Origin: Roseicyclus salinarum
GTDB lineage: Bacteria > Pseudomonadota > Alphaproteobacteria > Rhodobacterales > Rhodobacteraceae
Reading direction: 5' to 3'
DNA length: 64,000 bases
Assembly (NCBI RefSeq): GCF_029624655.1
Contig: NZ_JARRSA010000010.1
Coordinates: forward strand, 62,001-126,000
Below, in pieces: positions 1 to 11,591 of the stretch. The notes under the pieces are model-generated. The model worked only from the letters and a program-made list of their open reading frames with translations. It had not been told where the DNA came from and searched no databases. A program made the translations under genes and the position numbers. Positions within the stretch are counted from its first letter, which is position 1. Each line of letters starts with the position of its first letter.

Positions 1-162
1 CAGGTTGTGCAGCTTGCCGACCGCCCGGCGGCGGTCCAGCGCGCCGTTCTGCACCGTGGCGATGCCCGCGCTGTCGTAGCCGCGGTATTCCAGCCGTTTC
101 AGCGCCTCCAGCAGGACCGGCGCGACCTCGTGGCTGGACAGGATTCCGACGATACCGCACAT
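1..162 (-). CDS. glmS: Glucosamine-fructose-6-phosphate aminotransferase, N-terminal fragment
   Basis: Only the first 54 codons lie in the window; the gene runs off the left edge. The protein starts [10 protein letters not shown], in which Cys2 (Cys1 after Met removal) is the Ntn-type nucleophile of the class II glutamine amidotransferase domain, and [10 protein letters not shown] is the conserved GlmS segment that follows. GlmS makes glucosamine-6-phosphate from fructose-6-phosphate and glutamine in the cytoplasm, the first step towards UDP-GlcNAc. It begins 3 bp after the glmU stop codon on the same strand, so glmU-glmS is almost certainly one operon feeding peptidoglycan and lipopolysaccharide synthesis. 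Confidence 0.95.
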   Translation of the reverse strand, partial: MCGIVGILSSHEVAPVLLEALKRLEYRGYDSAGIATVQNGALDRRRAVGKLHNL

Positions 163-165
163 GGC

Positions 166-1533
166 TCAACCCTTCTTTTTACTTGCCTTGATCGCCCGGA
201 GGCGGTCCATCAGCCGAATGGCGAAGCCCGGCTTGTTCACCTGTTTCGCGCGCGCCAGCGCCAGCGCGCCGTCGGGCACGTCCTGCGTGATCACCGACCC
301 CGAGGCGGTCATCGCCCGGTCGCCCACGGTCACGGGCGCGACCAGCATCGTGTCCGAGCCGATGAAGGCGTTGCGGCCCACCACGGTGCGATGCTTCATC
401 ACGCCGTCGTAGTTGCAGGTGACGGTGCCCGCGCCCACGTTCGCGCCATCGCCGATCTTGGCGTCGCCGATGTAGCTGAGATGGTTGACCTTTGCGCCGT
501 CGCCGATGGTGGCGGACTTCACCTCGACGAAGTTCCCGATCCGCGCGTCGTTGCCGATCTCGGCGTCGGGGCGCAGCCGGGCGTAGGGGCCGACCACCGC
601 CCCCGCCGAGACGTGGCAGCCCTCGAGGTGCGAGAACGCGCGGATGCGCGCGCCGCTTTCGACGGTGACGCCGGGCCCGAAGACGACATGCGGCTCGACG
701 ATCGCGTCGCGGCCGACGATCGTGTCGGCGGCGAAGATCACGCTGTCGGGCCATGTCAGGGTCACGCCGCATTCCATCATCCCGGCGCGCATCGCCGCCT
801 GAAGCCGCGCCTCGGCCTGCGCCAGCTCGGCGCGCGAGTTGATGCCGAGCGTCTCGGCCTCGGGACAGAGGATTGCGGTCGCCGAAAGCCCCTCGGCCAC
901 GGCCAGTTCCGCAAGATCGGTCAGGTAGTATTCGCCGGCCGCGTTGTGCGGCTCGATCCGCGCGAGAAGGTCCATCAGGACGCGCGCATCCGCGGCCAGA
1001 AGCCCCGAGTTGCAGCGCGTGATCGCGAGTTCGGCGGGCGTCGCGTCCTTCGCCTCGACGATGCGCAGAAGGCGCTCGCCCTCCATCACGAGGCGCCCGT
1101 AGCGGCCCGGATCGTCGGCCTCGAACCCCAGCACCACGACATCGTGCGCATCCCGTGCGGCGCGCATCCGCGACAGGGTCTCGGCGGTGACGAAGGGCGT
1201 ATCGGCATAAAGGACGACGGCGTCGCCTTCGAAGCCCGCAAGCGCGGGGGCGGCCTGAAGCACCGCGTGCCCGGTGCCCAGCTGCTCGGTCTGGCGCACG
1301 CAGACGGCCTCGGGGGCGGTGTGCGCCACCATGGCCTCGACCGCATCGGCGCCGTGGCCCGTGACCACGACGGTGCGCGACGGCTCCAGCGCGAGGCCAG
1401 CGTTCAGGGCGTGTGCGAGGATCGGCAGGCCACCCAGCTCGTGCAGCGGCTTGGGAAGCTCGGAGTTCATTCGCGTGCCGGCACCCGCGGCCAGCACCAC
1501 GAGGGCGGCGGGGCGGTCGGACGTGTCTGCCAT
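166..1533 (-). CDS. glmU: Bifunctional UDP-GlcNAc pyrophosphorylase / glucosamine-1-phosphate acetyltransferase
   Basis: 455 aa, the usual GlmU length. The N-terminal uridylyltransferase domain shows the nucleotide-binding LAAGAGTRMNSELPKPL signature near residues 14-30, and residues about 250-440 form hexapeptide repeats of a left-handed beta-helix acetyltransferase (for example VVGPYARLRPDAEIGNDARI). The enzyme acetylates glucosamine-1-phosphate and then couples it to UTP to give UDP-GlcNAc. The reading frame stays open upstream of residue 1, but the ATG at 1533 places the nucleotide-binding motif where the family has it. It is followed at 3 bp by glmS in the same orientation and is divergent from gph. 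Confidence 0.96.
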   Translation of the reverse strand: MADTSDRPAALVVLAAGAGTRMNSELPKPLHELGGLPILAHALNAGLALEPSRTVVVTGHGADAVEAMVAHTAPEAVCVRQTEQLGTGHAVLQAAPALAGFEGDAVVLYADTPFVTAETLSRMRAARDAHDVVVLGFEADDPGRYGRLVMEGERLLRIVEAKDATPAELAITRCNSGLLAADARVLMDLLARIEPHNAAGEYYLTDLAELAVAEGLSATAILCPEAETLGINSRAELAQAEARLQAAMRAGMMECGVTLTWPDSVIFAADTIVGRDAIVEPHVVFGPGVTVESGARIRAFSHLEGCHVSAGAVVGPYARLRPDAEIGNDARIGNFVEVKSATIGDGAKVNHLSYIGDAKIGDGANVGAGTVTCNYDGVMKHRTVVGRNAFIGSDTMLVAPVTVGDRAMTASGSVITQDVPDGALALARAKQVNKPGFAIRLMDRLRAIKASKKKG

Positions 1534-1669
1534 GAAAGCTGCTTTCCCTCGTTTTCCAAGCGTCCTAACAAGGGGCCGGATGGCAGGCAATAAGCCCGCC
1601 GGTAACTTTGCCCGACAGGGTGTTTCAGAAATGCGCGAAAGGCCGCCTATGGCGGTCCGGCGAGGGACC

Positions 1670-2338
1670 ATGCGGCGAACGGTGATCTTCGATCTCGACG
1701 GGACCCTGGCGGACACGGCGGGCGACCTCATCGCCTCGGCAAACGCCGCCCTCGGGGCGCTGGGCCATGCGCCGCAGCTGCTCGCGGGCCGGGACGACGC
1801 CACCGCCTTCCGGGGCGGGCGCGCGATGCTGGCGCTCGCCGCGCGTCGGCTGGCGCTGGCGGACGCCGAGGCGCTGGTCGAGCGCGGCTACCCGCTCCTG
1901 CTCGAGGCGTATGGCGCGGCGCTGAACGTCCACACCCGCCTCTATCCCGGCGCGGCCGAGGCGGTCGCCCGTCTGCGCGAGGCGGGCGTGGCGACGGGCA
2001 TCTGCACCAACAAGCCCGAGGGCCTTGCGATCCGCCTTGTCGAGGCGCTGGGCCTCGCGCCGCTGTTCGACGCGCTCGTGGGCGCGGACACGCTGCCCGT
2101 GCGCAAGCCCGACCCCGCACCCTACCTCGCGGCGGTGGAGCGGGCGGGGGGCGTGCCAGAACGCTCGTTCCTCGTGGGCGATACCGAGACCGACCGCAAC
2201 ACCGCGCGCGCGGCCGGCGTTCCTTGCGCGCTCGTCACATTCGGGCCCGACGGCGAGGGCGTCCGCCAGTTCGGCGCCGAGGCCCTTCTCGGGCATTTCG
2301 ACGAACTCGAAGCCCTTGTGGCCCGCCTTCTGCCCTGA
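1670..2338 (+). CDS. gph: Phosphoglycolate phosphatase (HAD superfamily)
   Basis: 222 aa HAD-family hydrolase. Motif I is FDLDGTLADT at residues 6-15 with the nucleophilic Asp, motif II is the ICTNK segment, motif III the Lys of VRKPDP, and motif IV is VGDTETD. This set and the length match Gph, which removes 2-phosphoglycolate produced by Rubisco oxygenation or DNA repair. Two upstream in-frame ATGs exist (1631 and 1649), but 1670 has a GAGGGA ribosome-binding site just ahead and puts motif I at the usual distance from the N-terminus. A DegT aminotransferase follows 43 bp later on the same strand. A related HAD phosphatase specificity cannot be excluded. Confidence 0.88.
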   Translation: MRRTVIFDLDGTLADTAGDLIASANAALGALGHAPQLLAGRDDATAFRGGRAMLALAARRLALADAEALVERGYPLLLEAYGAALNVHTRLYPGAAEAVARLREAGVATGICTNKPEGLAIRLVEALGLAPLFDALVGADTLPVRKPDPAPYLAAVERAGGVPERSFLVGDTETDRNTARAAGVPCALVTFGPDGEGVRQFGAEALLGHFDELEALVARLLP

Positions 2339-2381
2339 GACGGGCTTGACCGCGCCGGTGCGCCTGCGGATTGTGCGGAGC

Positions 2382-3590
2382 ATGGAAGAACCGGTCTTCA
2401 AAGGCAGCTTCACCCAGCAGGAGCCGATCCCGGACGCCGCCATCGAGGCGGCGGTCGCGGTCATGCGCTCGGGGCGGCTTCACCGCTACAACCTCGCGCC
2501 GGACGAAGCGGGCGAGACCGCGCTTCTGGAGGAGGAATTCGCGGCCTTGACGGGCGCGCGCTATTGCCTCGCCGTCGCCTCGGGCGGTTACGCGATGTCC
2601 TGCGCGTTGCGGGCGATGGGCGTCGGCCACGGCGACCGTGTTCTGTCAAACGGCTTCACGCTCGCCCCGGTGCCCGGCGCCATCGCGAGCGTCGGCGCCG
2701 AGCCCGTGTTCGTCGAGACGACCGGGGCGCTGACCATCGACATCGACGACCTCGCGGGCAAGGCGGCGGCGAGCGGGGCGAAGGTGCTCCTGCTCAGCCA
2801 CATGCGTGGCCACATCTGCGACATGGATCGTCTCATGGAGCTGTGCACGAGGCTCGGCGTCGAGGTCGTTGAGGATTGCGCCCACACGATGGGCGCGACG
2901 TGGAACGGCGTGCCCTCCGGGCGGCACGGGCGGGTCGGGTGCTACTCGACCCAGACCTACAAGCACATCAATTCGGGCGAGGGCGGGCTGCTTGTCTCGG
3001 ACGATGCGGAGCTGATGGCGAGAGCGATCATATTGTCGGGAAGCTACATGCTTTATGCCCGACATCGCGCCCGACCCCCTGTGGATACGTTCGAAAAGGT
3101 AAAGCTTGAAACGCCCAACGTATCTGGCCGGATGGACCATCTGAGGGCCGCGATCCTGCGCGTGCAGCTGCAAGGCCTGTCGGATCGGGTGGCGCGCTGG
3201 AACGCGCTTTATGCCACGGTCGAGGAGGGACTTCGCAACACGCCCGGCCTGCGCGTGATCGAGCGCGACCCCCGTGAGGGCATCGTCGGCTCTTCGATCC
3301 AGTTCCTTCTGCCCGGCTTCACCGAGGGCCGGATACGCGACATCCTTGCGGCCTGCGCCGCGCGCGGGGTCGAACTGAAGTGGTTCGGCGCGGCGGAGCC
3401 GGTGGCCTTCACCTCGCGCTACGACAGCTGGCGCTACGCCCCGCCGCAAAGGCTGCCGCGCACCGACGAGATCCTCGCGGGACTGATCGACATGCGCCTT
3501 CCGCTGACGTTCACGGTCGAGGACGCGGGCCTGATCGCCACGATCATCCGCGACGAGGTGCAGGCCTCGTTCCGCCACGCGGCCGAGTGA
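2382..3590 (+). CDS. DegT/DnrJ/EryC1/StrS-family PLP-dependent aminotransferase
   Basis: 402 aa, fold-type I sugar-aminotransferase family. The fold-defining pieces are visible: the glycine-rich phosphate-binding segment VASGGYAM near residue 65, the Asp of VVEDCAH (D165) that contacts the PLP ring nitrogen, and the YKHINSGEGG segment whose K194 is the expected Schiff-base lysine. Members usually transaminate nucleotide-linked keto sugars, but no sugar-biosynthesis genes lie next to it, so the substrate is unknown. It is co-directional with gph and probably co-transcribed, and is convergent with pyrG with 12 bp between the stop codons. Its middle part (about 3000-3120) is locally richer in A+T than its surroundings. 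Confidence 0.85.
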   Translation: MEEPVFKGSFTQQEPIPDAAIEAAVAVMRSGRLHRYNLAPDEAGETALLEEEFAALTGARYCLAVASGGYAMSCALRAMGVGHGDRVLSNGFTLAPVPGAIASVGAEPVFVETTGALTIDIDDLAGKAAASGAKVLLLSHMRGHICDMDRLMELCTRLGVEVVEDCAHTMGATWNGVPSGRHGRVGCYSTQTYKHINSGEGGLLVSDDAELMARAIILSGSYMLYARHRARPPVDTFEKVKLETPNVSGRMDHLRAAILRVQLQGLSDRVARWNALYATVEEGLRNTPGLRVIERDPREGIVGSSIQFLLPGFTEGRIRDILAACAARGVELKWFGAAEPVAFTSRYDSWRYAPPQRLPRTDEILAGLIDMRLPLTFTVEDAGLIATIIRDEVQASFRHAAE

Positions 3591-3602
3591 CGCCCGCGCC
3601 GG

Positions 3603-5246
3603 TCAGACCAGACGCGAGTTTTCCTTGGCCGCGCGCACGAAGTCGCGGAACAGGGGATGAGGCTCGAAGGGTTTGGACTTCAGTTCGGGGTGGAACTGCA
3701 CGCCGATGAACCAGGGGTGATCCTTCACCTCGACGATCTCGGGAAGGCGGCCGTCGGGCGACATCCCCGAGAAGACGAGGCCTTTATCCTCCAGCGCGTC
3801 GCGATACTTGATATCGACCTCGTAACGGTGGCGGTGGCGTTCCTCGATGGCGGTCGTCCCATAGACCTCGGCGACGCGCGAGCCCTCCGTCAGAACGGCG
3901 TCATAGGCGCCGAGGCGCATTGTCCCGCCCTTGTCGTCATCGGCCTTGCGCGTGACCTTGTAATTGCCCTGAACCCATTCCTTCAGGTGGTAGACCACTG
4001 GCGTGAAACGCTTTTTTCCGGCCTCGTGGTCGAATTCCTCGGATCCCGCGTCGCCCAGTTCCGCAAGGTTCCGCGCCGTCTCGATGACCGCCATCTGCAT
4101 CCCGAGACAGATCCCGAGATAGGGCACCTTGCGCGTGCGCGCGAATTCAGCGGCCTTGATCTTGCCCTCGGTGCCGCGCTCGCCGAAGCCACCGGGCACG
4201 AGGATCGCGTCGAATTCCTCGAGATAGGGCGCGGGGTCCTCGCGCTCGAAGATCTCGGCGTCGATCCATTCCGAGATCACCTTGACGCGGTTGGCCATGC
4301 CGCCATGGGTCAGCGCCTCGGCGATCGACTTGTAGGCGTCCTCGAGCTGCGTGTACTTGCCGACGATGGCCACGCGCACCTCGCCCTCGGGGTTGTTGAT
4401 ACGGTCGGCCACGTCTTCCCACCGCGAAAGGTCGGGCCGGGGCGCGGGGCTGATCTGGAAGGCGTCGAGCACCGCCTGGTCCAGCCCCTCGCGGTGATAG
4501 GCAAGCGGCGCCTCGTAGATCGAGGCCAGGTCCTGCGCGGCGATCACGGCATCGGGCCGCACGTTGCAGAACAGAGCGAGCTTCTCGCGCTCCTTGGCGG
4601 GGATCACGCCTTCGGACCGGCAGACGAGGATGTCGGGCGCCAGTCCGATCGAGCGAAGTTCCTTGACCGAATGCTGCGTGGGCTTGGTCTTCAGCTCGCC
4701 CGAGGCCTTGATGTAGGGCAGGAGCGTGAGGTGCATGAACAGGCATTGGCCGCGCGGTTTTTCCTGCGCGAATTGCCGGATCGCCTCGAAGAAGGGCAGG
4801 CCCTCGATGTCGCCGACGGTGCCGCCGATCTCGCAGAGCATGAAATCGACCTCGTCCTCGCCGATGCGGATGAAGTCCTTGATTTCGTTGGTGACGTGCG
4901 GAATGACCTGGATCGTCTTTCCCAAATAGTCGCCGCGCCGCTCCTTCTCGAGCACGTTGGAGTAGATGCGCCCGGAACTGACGGAATCGGTCTTGCGCGC
5001 CGCGACGCCGGTGAAGCGTTCGTAATGGCCGAGGTCGAGGTCGGTCTCCGCGCCGTCGTCGGTCACGAAGACCTCGCCGTGCTCGAAGGGCGACATCGTG
5101 CCGGGATCGACGTTCAGGTAGGGATCGAGCTTGCGGAGGCGCACCGTATAGCCGCGCGCCTGCAGAAGGGCGCCAAGCGCCGCCGACGCCAGACCCTTGC
5201 CCAGAGAGGAAACCACCCCGCCGGTGATGAAGATGAAACGCGCCAT
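3603..5246 (-). CDS. pyrG: CTP synthase
   Basis: 547 aa, the standard length. The N-terminal synthase domain opens with [15 protein letters not shown], the ATP-binding P-loop of PyrG. The C-terminal class I glutamine amidotransferase domain has GICLGMQ with the nucleophilic Cys near residue 380 and the catalytic pair in GVQFHPE near the end. The enzyme converts UTP to CTP using glutamine and ATP. It is transcribed away from secG, which lies 208 bp upstream on the same strand. Confidence 0.97.
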   Translation of the reverse strand: MARFIFITGGVVSSLGKGLASAALGALLQARGYTVRLRKLDPYLNVDPGTMSPFEHGEVFVTDDGAETDLDLGHYERFTGVAARKTDSVSSGRIYSNVLEKERRGDYLGKTIQVIPHVTNEIKDFIRIGEDEVDFMLCEIGGTVGDIEGLPFFEAIRQFAQEKPRGQCLFMHLTLLPYIKASGELKTKPTQHSVKELRSIGLAPDILVCRSEGVIPAKEREKLALFCNVRPDAVIAAQDLASIYEAPLAYHREGLDQAVLDAFQISPAPRPDLSRWEDVADRINNPEGEVRVAIVGKYTQLEDAYKSIAEALTHGGMANRVKVISEWIDAEIFEREDPAPYLEEFDAILVPGGFGERGTEGKIKAAEFARTRKVPYLGICLGMQMAVIETARNLAELGDAGSEEFDHEAGKKRFTPVVYHLKEWVQGNYKVTRKADDDKGGTMRLGAYDAVLTEGSRVAEVYGTTAIEERHRHRYEVDIKYRDALEDKGLVFSGMSPDGRLPEIVEVKDHPWFIGVQFHPELKSKPFEPHPLFRDFVRAAKENSRLV

Positions 5247-5454
5247 GTCTTGTCTGGTCTCCCCGTGTCAGGCCGGTAGCAACTGTCTTCGGCCCGATTC
5301 AAGACCTTGTCCGAAATCGTCGACCACGGGATTTGAGAATATCAGGATTCGGACGAAGTCCGCAAGCCATCCCGCTACATGCTGTAAGGTAAACCCGGGC
5401 AAGCCCCAGATGTGTGATCTGTCGTGGCAGGGCCGCGACCTTGCAGGCCGTCGT

Positions 5455-5823
5455 CTAGTCCGCGCGGGGCGGCAGCACCGGGGCGTCGCTCGACGCGGGG
5501 GGCAGCAGGTCGCTTGCCGGGGGGAGGGCCGGCCCGTCGCCGCCATCCGTCGCGGGCAGGCTGTCGGCGCCGATCCGGTCCAGAACCGACTCGCCCGCCG
5601 AATTCTGCGCCGCGATGATCGTCAGGGTCACCGAGGTTGCGAGAAACGCGATCGCGAAGGCCCATGTCAGCTTGCCGAGCGCCGTGGCGGCCTGTCGGCC
5701 GGTCATCACGCCGCCGCCGCCGCCGCCCATTCCCAGCCCGCCGCCTTCGGAACGCTGCAATAGCACGACCCCGATGAGGCAGATCGCGAGGATCAGGTGG
5801 ACGACGAGGATGACGTTTTCCAT
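5455..5823 (-). CDS. secG: Preprotein translocase subunit SecG
   Basis: 122 aa inner-membrane protein. An N-terminal transmembrane helix (VILVVHLILAICLIGVVLL) is followed by the family signature QRSEGGGLGMGGGGGG and a second helix near residues 50-72. A Pro/Ala/Asp-rich cytoplasmic tail of about 45 residues makes it slightly longer than E. coli SecG, as is usual in alphaproteobacteria. SecG assists SecYE in protein export. Located upstream of pyrG, same strand. Confidence 0.93.
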   Translation of the reverse strand: MENVILVVHLILAICLIGVVLLQRSEGGGLGMGGGGGGVMTGRQAATALGKLTWAFAIAFLATSVTLTIIAAQNSAGESVLDRIGADSLPATDGGDGPALPPASDLLPPASSDAPVLPPRAD

Positions 5824-6187
5824 CTGCGGGTCCCTGTTCAGGTGCCGTGCGGTTCGCGGCTACTTATGAGATGCGACAGGCCGCCGCAAGGCCGGATCGC
5901 TCAACCATAAGGCGAAATGCGGGATACCTTTCAAGCATTTCCTCACGGCTGGCCGCAAAACGTAGGCCGCGCGGCATCCCATGGCATACACGGCTTCGTG
6001 ACCCTCGGCGCGCCGGGCCGGTCAGTGCCGAATCACATCCGGGTCTTCCGGGCCGCTCCTTCACCGCCGGCAGGCGCCGCTGCGCGACGTCCCCGGGGCC
6101 GCGACGGACGCGGTTTCCCACGATTTCGGTTTCGCCCGCATTTGCCCTTGGATATACCCGCCTCGGTTTCAGACAGGAGACGGGTCA
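5824..6187. other. Intergenic spacer between divergent secG and purA
   Basis: This stretch carries no convincing gene on either strand; the short frames here have no family resemblance or start signals. It must hold two divergent promoters. Near purA there is an AT-richer block with a TTGCCC/GATATA-like pair (about 6142-6158) and the ribosome-binding sequence AGGAGA 7 nt before the GTG start of purA. I see no riboswitch consensus. Confidence 0.6.
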
Positions 6188-7480
<1,293 letters not shown>

Positions 7481-7521
7481 CGGCGTCGCTTGCGCGGCGG
7501 AATGCAGGAGGGAAACGCGTC

Positions 7522-7785
7522 ATGGAGCTGAGCTACAAGACACGCCGCAGGCTGTCGCTTCTCGTGCTCGTGGTGGGCCTTCCGGCCTACATCGCCCTCG
7601 CCTGGTACATCGTCAGCCTGTTCGAGCGGCCCTCGCTCCTGGTCGAGCTTGGCGTCTACGTCGTGCTCGGCATCCTCTGGGCGTTTCCACTGAAGGCCGT
7701 CTTCAAGGGGGTCGGGCAGGCGGACCCTGACGCCGCAGACACGCAGACACCCGCCCTTTCGCGGCGGGAGGGCGACGGGTCCTGA
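7522..7785 (+). CDS. DUF2842 family small membrane protein
   Basis: 87 aa with two predicted transmembrane helices (about residues 10-33 and 41-60: LLVLVVGLPAYIALAWYIV and VELGVYVVLGILWAFPL). The N-terminal SYKTRRRLSLL and the WAFPLKAVFKGVG segment match the DUF2842 family of alphaproteobacteria. Function is unknown. GCAGGAGGG about 10 nt before the ATG is a good ribosome-binding site. It is co-directional with purA and convergent with the large acidic protein gene. Confidence 0.85.
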   Translation: MELSYKTRRRLSLLVLVVGLPAYIALAWYIVSLFERPSLLVELGVYVVLGILWAFPLKAVFKGVGQADPDAADTQTPALSRREGDGS

Positions 7786-7812
7786 CGCGGCGAGCCCCCG
7801 ACGGGCGCGGCC

Positions 7813-10656
7813 TCAGCTGTCCTGGTGCGCCTCGCTGCGGCGCACGAGCCGGTAGCGCCCGTTCGGGCTTTCGGAGAGGATGCCTTTTTCGGACAGACCC
7901 GTGATCGCGGCCATCGCGGCGTCGCGGCCGATGCTGTCGTCGGTCGCCATCCGCACGAGGCGGATCAGCTGAACGCGCTTGAACTCGGTCTTGCCGAGGT
8001 CCTGCGTGATGTAGTCCGCGCCCATCTCGACCACTTCCTCGATCTCTGTCGCGTCGCTTTTCTCCAGCAGGGTGGCGAAGCGCATCACGAATTCCGGCAA
8101 GTCGCCCTCGCCCGTCGCGGTGCCGAGCGTGTCCTTGCGGGCTTCGGACCGACCGGCGGCGTCATTGTCCGCGGGCGTGGTCCGCGGGGCCTCGGCGAAG
8201 TCCTCGGCCGGGCGGGTCTGCGTCTGTTCCGGGGCGGGGGTTCCCGCCTCCGCCGGGCGGTCCGCCTTGTCGTCAGAGCCGCGCACCATGAACCCCGCGC
8301 GCTTGGCCAGAAGGGCCAGGGAGCGCACGATCTTCTTGGGCGGCGCGGCGGGCACGAAGGCGGTTGGGGATTGCGCGAACTTGCCCTCCGCCGAGGCGAC
8401 GCGGCGATCTTCCTCGTGGACGAACTCCTCGGTCAGCGTCTCGTCGTCGGCGCCCGCGTTGACGCGGCGCGGCCGGACCGTAGCCATCTCGGCGGGCGTT
8501 TCCTCCTCGCGGTCGATCCGCTGCTCGGACACCAGAACGAGCGGGGCGGGGCGTGCGTCGCGGCGGCGGCTCACATCGACGCGCACGCGCGTCGGGCGCA
8601 TCACGCGGGCGAGGTCGGCGCGGTATTCCGCGGTGGCATCGACAGGCTCTTCGCTGTCGCGGACGCCAGCCTCCACGAGGCGGCGCTCGGCGACGCGGGC
8701 GGCGACGGCGGCCTTGAGGTGCTGGATGTTGGCGCGGCGGCGGCTGGTCTCGACATTGGCGAGCTTGGTGTCGGTCGCGTCGAACAGGCGGTCCATGTCG
8801 CCTGCGAGGGCGGGACCGGTCGTCATCCCGAGCTTCGAGGCCTTCCGGCCCGGTTCGGCGTCGCCGGTCTTGTGCCCGGACTCGGCTGGGGCTCCGGGCG
8901 CTTCGGCCTCGGTCTCTTGGTCTTCGGGCGCTTCGGCTTCGGTCTCCGGCGCTTCGGCGTCGGCCTCGGTCTCCTGGTCTTCGGGCGCTTCGGCTTCGGT
9001 CTCCGGCGCTTCGGCGTCAGCCTCGGCCTCGGTCTTGGGCAGGTCGGTGCCTTCGGCCTCGCGCGCAATCTCGTCGAGTTCCGCCTGAAGCGCCGCTTCC
9101 TCGTCATCGGGCAGCCTTGCCGCGACCTCGCTTTCGATCGCGGACAGATCGGCCTTCAGCGCTTCCTCTTCCTCGTCGGACAGCCGGCCGAACCAGTCCT
9201 CGTCGTCATCCTCGTCCGAGCGCGTTTCGTCCTCATCCTCGTCCGAGGTCCCCTCGGGCGTCTCGGACGCGGACGTATCGGCGCGTGCCTCGGCATCCTC
9301 GGCGGGCGCAACTCCGTCCTCTTCAGGCTCGGCGTCCGGCTGCAAGGCGGCCTCGTCGTCGTAGCCCTTGTCCGTGAACGCCTCGTCCCCGAGCTGCGCC
9401 TCGGCCCTCGCGGCCTCGCGAATGCGCGCAAGACGGAAGGCGACGGAATCGGCGTCGCCGTCGTCGATCGTGTCCAGAAGCAGCTCCGGCGTATCCTCGT
9501 GCCACGCCGGGCCGGCTTCGGCGAAGAACGCCTCGATGCTGTCCTCGCCGGTCGGCGCACCGCGATCCGCGTCCTCGTCGTCCGACAGCGCGGCATCCGA
9601 AAGCGCAACGGCGGCTTCGCGGCCGCCTTCCTCGTGATCGGCGTCCTCGACTTCGACCTCTTCGCGTTCGCCGTCTTCGTGAAGGCCGACGTCGCGGGCT
9701 TCGTCGTCGGCTTCGCGATACTCGGTTTCGTCCTCGTCGTCTTCGCTGTTGGCCGCGGCAAGGGCGGCGGCGACGGCGCCAAGGGCGCGGACGCCATCCT
9801 CGTCCTCTTCCGCGGGCTCCTCGGCTTCGTCAGGGATGACCGTTTCCGCGGCGATGCCCGTCTCGACCATCTCGACCGTTTCGACCGTCTCGGTCAGGGC
9901 GGGAGTGATTTCCTCTGCGGCCTCGAGCGCCTCGCTCGCGTCGGCGGTTTCGGCCTCGTCCATTGCCGCCGGCCCGACTTCCGCGAGGTCGATCTGCTCC
10001 GTGGCAGGCTCCTCGTGCTCGGAGATGTCCTGCGAGGGTTCCGCGGGGGCGGGCGCGCCGCCGATCCGGAAGATCTCGGCCGAGGGCGCGGGTTCCTCCC
10101 ACGCCTCTTCCGGCTCGGGATAGGGCGCGGGTTCGATTTCCTCTTCGGCGGTCTCTTCGGCAGCCTCGGCGCGGTCATCGGCCGGCGCAGGGATGGCCGC
10201 CTCAGGCTCCTCTGGGGCGGCCGCTTCGGGCTCGGCGGTTTGCGGTTCCGCAGGCTCGGCGGGCTCTTCCTCCTCCACCGGCTCCTGCGCCGTGGAGGGT
10301 GCGCTTTCGCGCTGTCTCGGGAAGGGGGTGGTGTCGGCGGTCTGGCGCAGGGTGTCGCGGCGGGGCGCGGCCTGTTGCGTCTCGCCCGTGTCGGCCATCT
10401 CGCCCTGCGGACGCAGGAGAAGGCCATGTTCCATGATGCGCGCCTCGACGCGGCGCTGGATCGCGGCCTCGGTGATGCGGTGAAGCATGTCGGTGTCGGG
10501 TGTCGGCGGCTCCGCCCCGAAGAAACGGTCCTCGGCCGCGAGATCGCGGAAGTATTCCGCGATCGCCTTCATCGCGTTGAAGGGATCCTCGAAGCCCTCC
10601 AGCGTGCACGAGAAGGTCCCGTAGGACACCGTAAGGATCTTGTTCGCGTCACCCAT
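7813..10656 (-). CDS. Very large acidic, low-complexity protein with conserved ends
   Basis: 947 aa. Only the ends look like ordinary globular sequence. The N-terminal about 100 residues ([20 protein letters not shown] and [20 protein letters not shown]) and the C-terminal about 95 residues ([20 protein letters not shown] onwards, with a winged-helix-like close) appear folded. The roughly 750 residues between are dominated by Glu, Ala, Asp and Pro and should be disordered and strongly negative. They include two perfect-register 19-residue repeats (DNA 8905-9018). I recognise the end segments as recurring in hypothetical proteins of Rhodobacteraceae, but no function is established to my knowledge. 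A GTG at 10668 with GAAGG upstream is an alternative start. Divergent from the thiamine pyrophosphokinase gene. Confidence 0.8.
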   Translation of the reverse strand: MGDANKILTVSYGTFSCTLEGFEDPFNAMKAIAEYFRDLAAEDRFFGAEPPTPDTDMLHRITEAAIQRRVEARIMEHGLLLRPQGEMADTGETQQAAPRRDTLRQTADTTPFPRQRESAPSTAQEPVEEEEPAEPAEPQTAEPEAAAPEEPEAAIPAPADDRAEAAEETAEEEIEPAPYPEPEEAWEEPAPSAEIFRIGGAPAPAEPSQDISEHEEPATEQIDLAEVGPAAMDEAETADASEALEAAEEITPALTETVETVEMVETGIAAETVIPDEAEEPAEEDEDGVRALGAVAAALAAANSEDDEDETEYREADDEARDVGLHEDGEREEVEVEDADHEEGGREAAVALSDAALSDDEDADRGAPTGEDSIEAFFAEAGPAWHEDTPELLLDTIDDGDADSVAFRLARIREAARAEAQLGDEAFTDKGYDDEAALQPDAEPEEDGVAPAEDAEARADTSASETPEGTSDEDEDETRSDEDDDEDWFGRLSDEEEEALKADLSAIESEVAARLPDDEEAALQAELDEIAREAEGTDLPKTEAEADAEAPETEAEAPEDQETEADAEAPETEAEAPEDQETEAEAPGAPAESGHKTGDAEPGRKASKLGMTTGPALAGDMDRLFDATDTKLANVETSRRRANIQHLKAAVAARVAERRLVEAGVRDSEEPVDATAEYRADLARVMRPTRVRVDVSRRRDARPAPLVLVSEQRIDREEETPAEMATVRPRRVNAGADDETLTEEFVHEEDRRVASAEGKFAQSPTAFVPAAPPKKIVRSLALLAKRAGFMVRGSDDKADRPAEAGTPAPEQTQTRPAEDFAEAPRTTPADNDAAGRSEARKDTLGTATGEGDLPEFVMRFATLLEKSDATEIEEVVEMGADYITQDLGKTEFKRVQLIRLVRMATDDSIGRDAAMAAITGLSEKGILSESPNGRYRLVRRSEAHQDS
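8905..9018 (-). repeat. 57-bp tandem repeat, two copies, inside the acidic protein gene
   Basis: Copies at 8905-8961 and 8962-9018 are nearly identical, in frame, and encode two 19-residue Glu/Ala/Pro-rich units (core [19 protein letters not shown]). Partial further copies flank them. Such repeats are prone to copy-number change by slippage without frameshifting. Confidence 0.85.
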
Positions 10657-10772
10657 GTCGATCTTCACTCTGCCTTCATTGGTCTCGCTCGGCCGACTGC
10701 CGGACGGTATCACTTCGCCGTTGCGTGCTCCAAACTGATTCCAGAAGAACGCGACGGGAATAGGGCCAATAC

Positions 10773-11495
10773 ATGGAGATTGTTTTCTTGAACGGCCAGA
10801 AAATGCCACCGGAAAGACCTGTCGTCGACGGATCGGAGCCGGTGACGCTGCTTGGTGGAGGGGCGCTCGGGCCGGGGGATCTGGCCGAGGCGATGGCGCT
10901 CGCGCCGCGTCTCGTGGCCGCCGACAGCGGGGCTGACGCGGCCCTCGCGGCGGGCTTGCGCCCGGACGCGGTGATCGGCGATCTCGACTCGATCTCGCCC
11001 GCCGCGCGCCGGACGCTTCCCGAGGACCTTCTGCACGAGGTCGCCGAACAGGACAGCACGGATTTCGACAAGGCGCTGCGTCACGTCGCGGTGCCGCTCA
11101 CGCTTGCGGTCGGGTTCACCGGCGCGCGCCTCGATCATCAGCTTGCCGTCCTTCACACCCTCGTCGCGCGGCCGGCGCACAGATGCATCGTCCTCGGCGA
11201 GCGCGACATCATGTTCAACGCGCCCCGGCGCATCCGGTTGCAGCTGGAGGAAGGCACGCGCGTCTCGCTGTTTCCGCTCGCGCGCGTCACGGGGCGGTCG
11301 CGCGGGCTGCGCTGGCCGATCGACGGGCTGGAGTTCCACCCCGCCCGCCGGATCGGCACCTCCAACGAGGCGACGGGCGCCGACGTCGAGATCGAGGCCG
11401 ACGCGCCGGGCCTCCTGACGATCCTGCCGCGCGCCGCGCTGGCCATGGCGGTCGCGGCGCTTCTCGATCCGCGCACGGAGGGCTGGAGCGTTTAA
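10773..11495 (+). CDS. thiN: Thiamine pyrophosphokinase
   Basis: 240 aa. The family landmarks are present: VTLLGGGAL near residue 25, the [10 protein letters not shown] metal/ATP segment, VIGDLDSIS with its acidic residues, the [11 protein letters not shown] segment, and [12 protein letters not shown]. These match the TPK catalytic domain, which transfers pyrophosphate from ATP to thiamine to give thiamine diphosphate. I see no TPP riboswitch upstream. The gene is divergent from the acidic protein gene with 116 bp between the starts and is followed by rpiA after 96 bp. Confidence 0.92.
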   Translation: MEIVFLNGQKMPPERPVVDGSEPVTLLGGGALGPGDLAEAMALAPRLVAADSGADAALAAGLRPDAVIGDLDSISPAARRTLPEDLLHEVAEQDSTDFDKALRHVAVPLTLAVGFTGARLDHQLAVLHTLVARPAHRCIVLGERDIMFNAPRRIRLQLEEGTRVSLFPLARVTGRSRGLRWPIDGLEFHPARRIGTSNEATGADVEIEADAPGLLTILPRAALAMAVAALLDPRTEGWSV

Positions 11496-11591
11496 CCCTC
11501 GCGCCCGGACGCCGCCTTCGTTAAGAACGGGCGCGTATCGAGACGAAAGTCACCACCGCTCTCGGACAACGAACTGTATACGGAGCAAGCG

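Noticed and set aside
7-1593. A 528-codon open frame on the plus strand opposite glmU
   Set aside because: It is the antisense shadow of glmU in GC-rich DNA; no family resemblance and codon use is that of an opposite frame.
10657-10772. Possible TPP riboswitch ahead of thiamine pyrophosphokinase
   Set aside because: The 116-bp spacer is too short to share with a divergent promoter, and I find no CTGAGA thi-box core.
7825-10791. A 988-codon open frame opposite the acidic protein gene, with Gly/Phe/Leu/Arg-rich repeats
   Set aside because: Mirror image of the minus-strand gene. The minus-strand frame has folded conserved ends and a proper start; the plus frame is low-complexity throughout.
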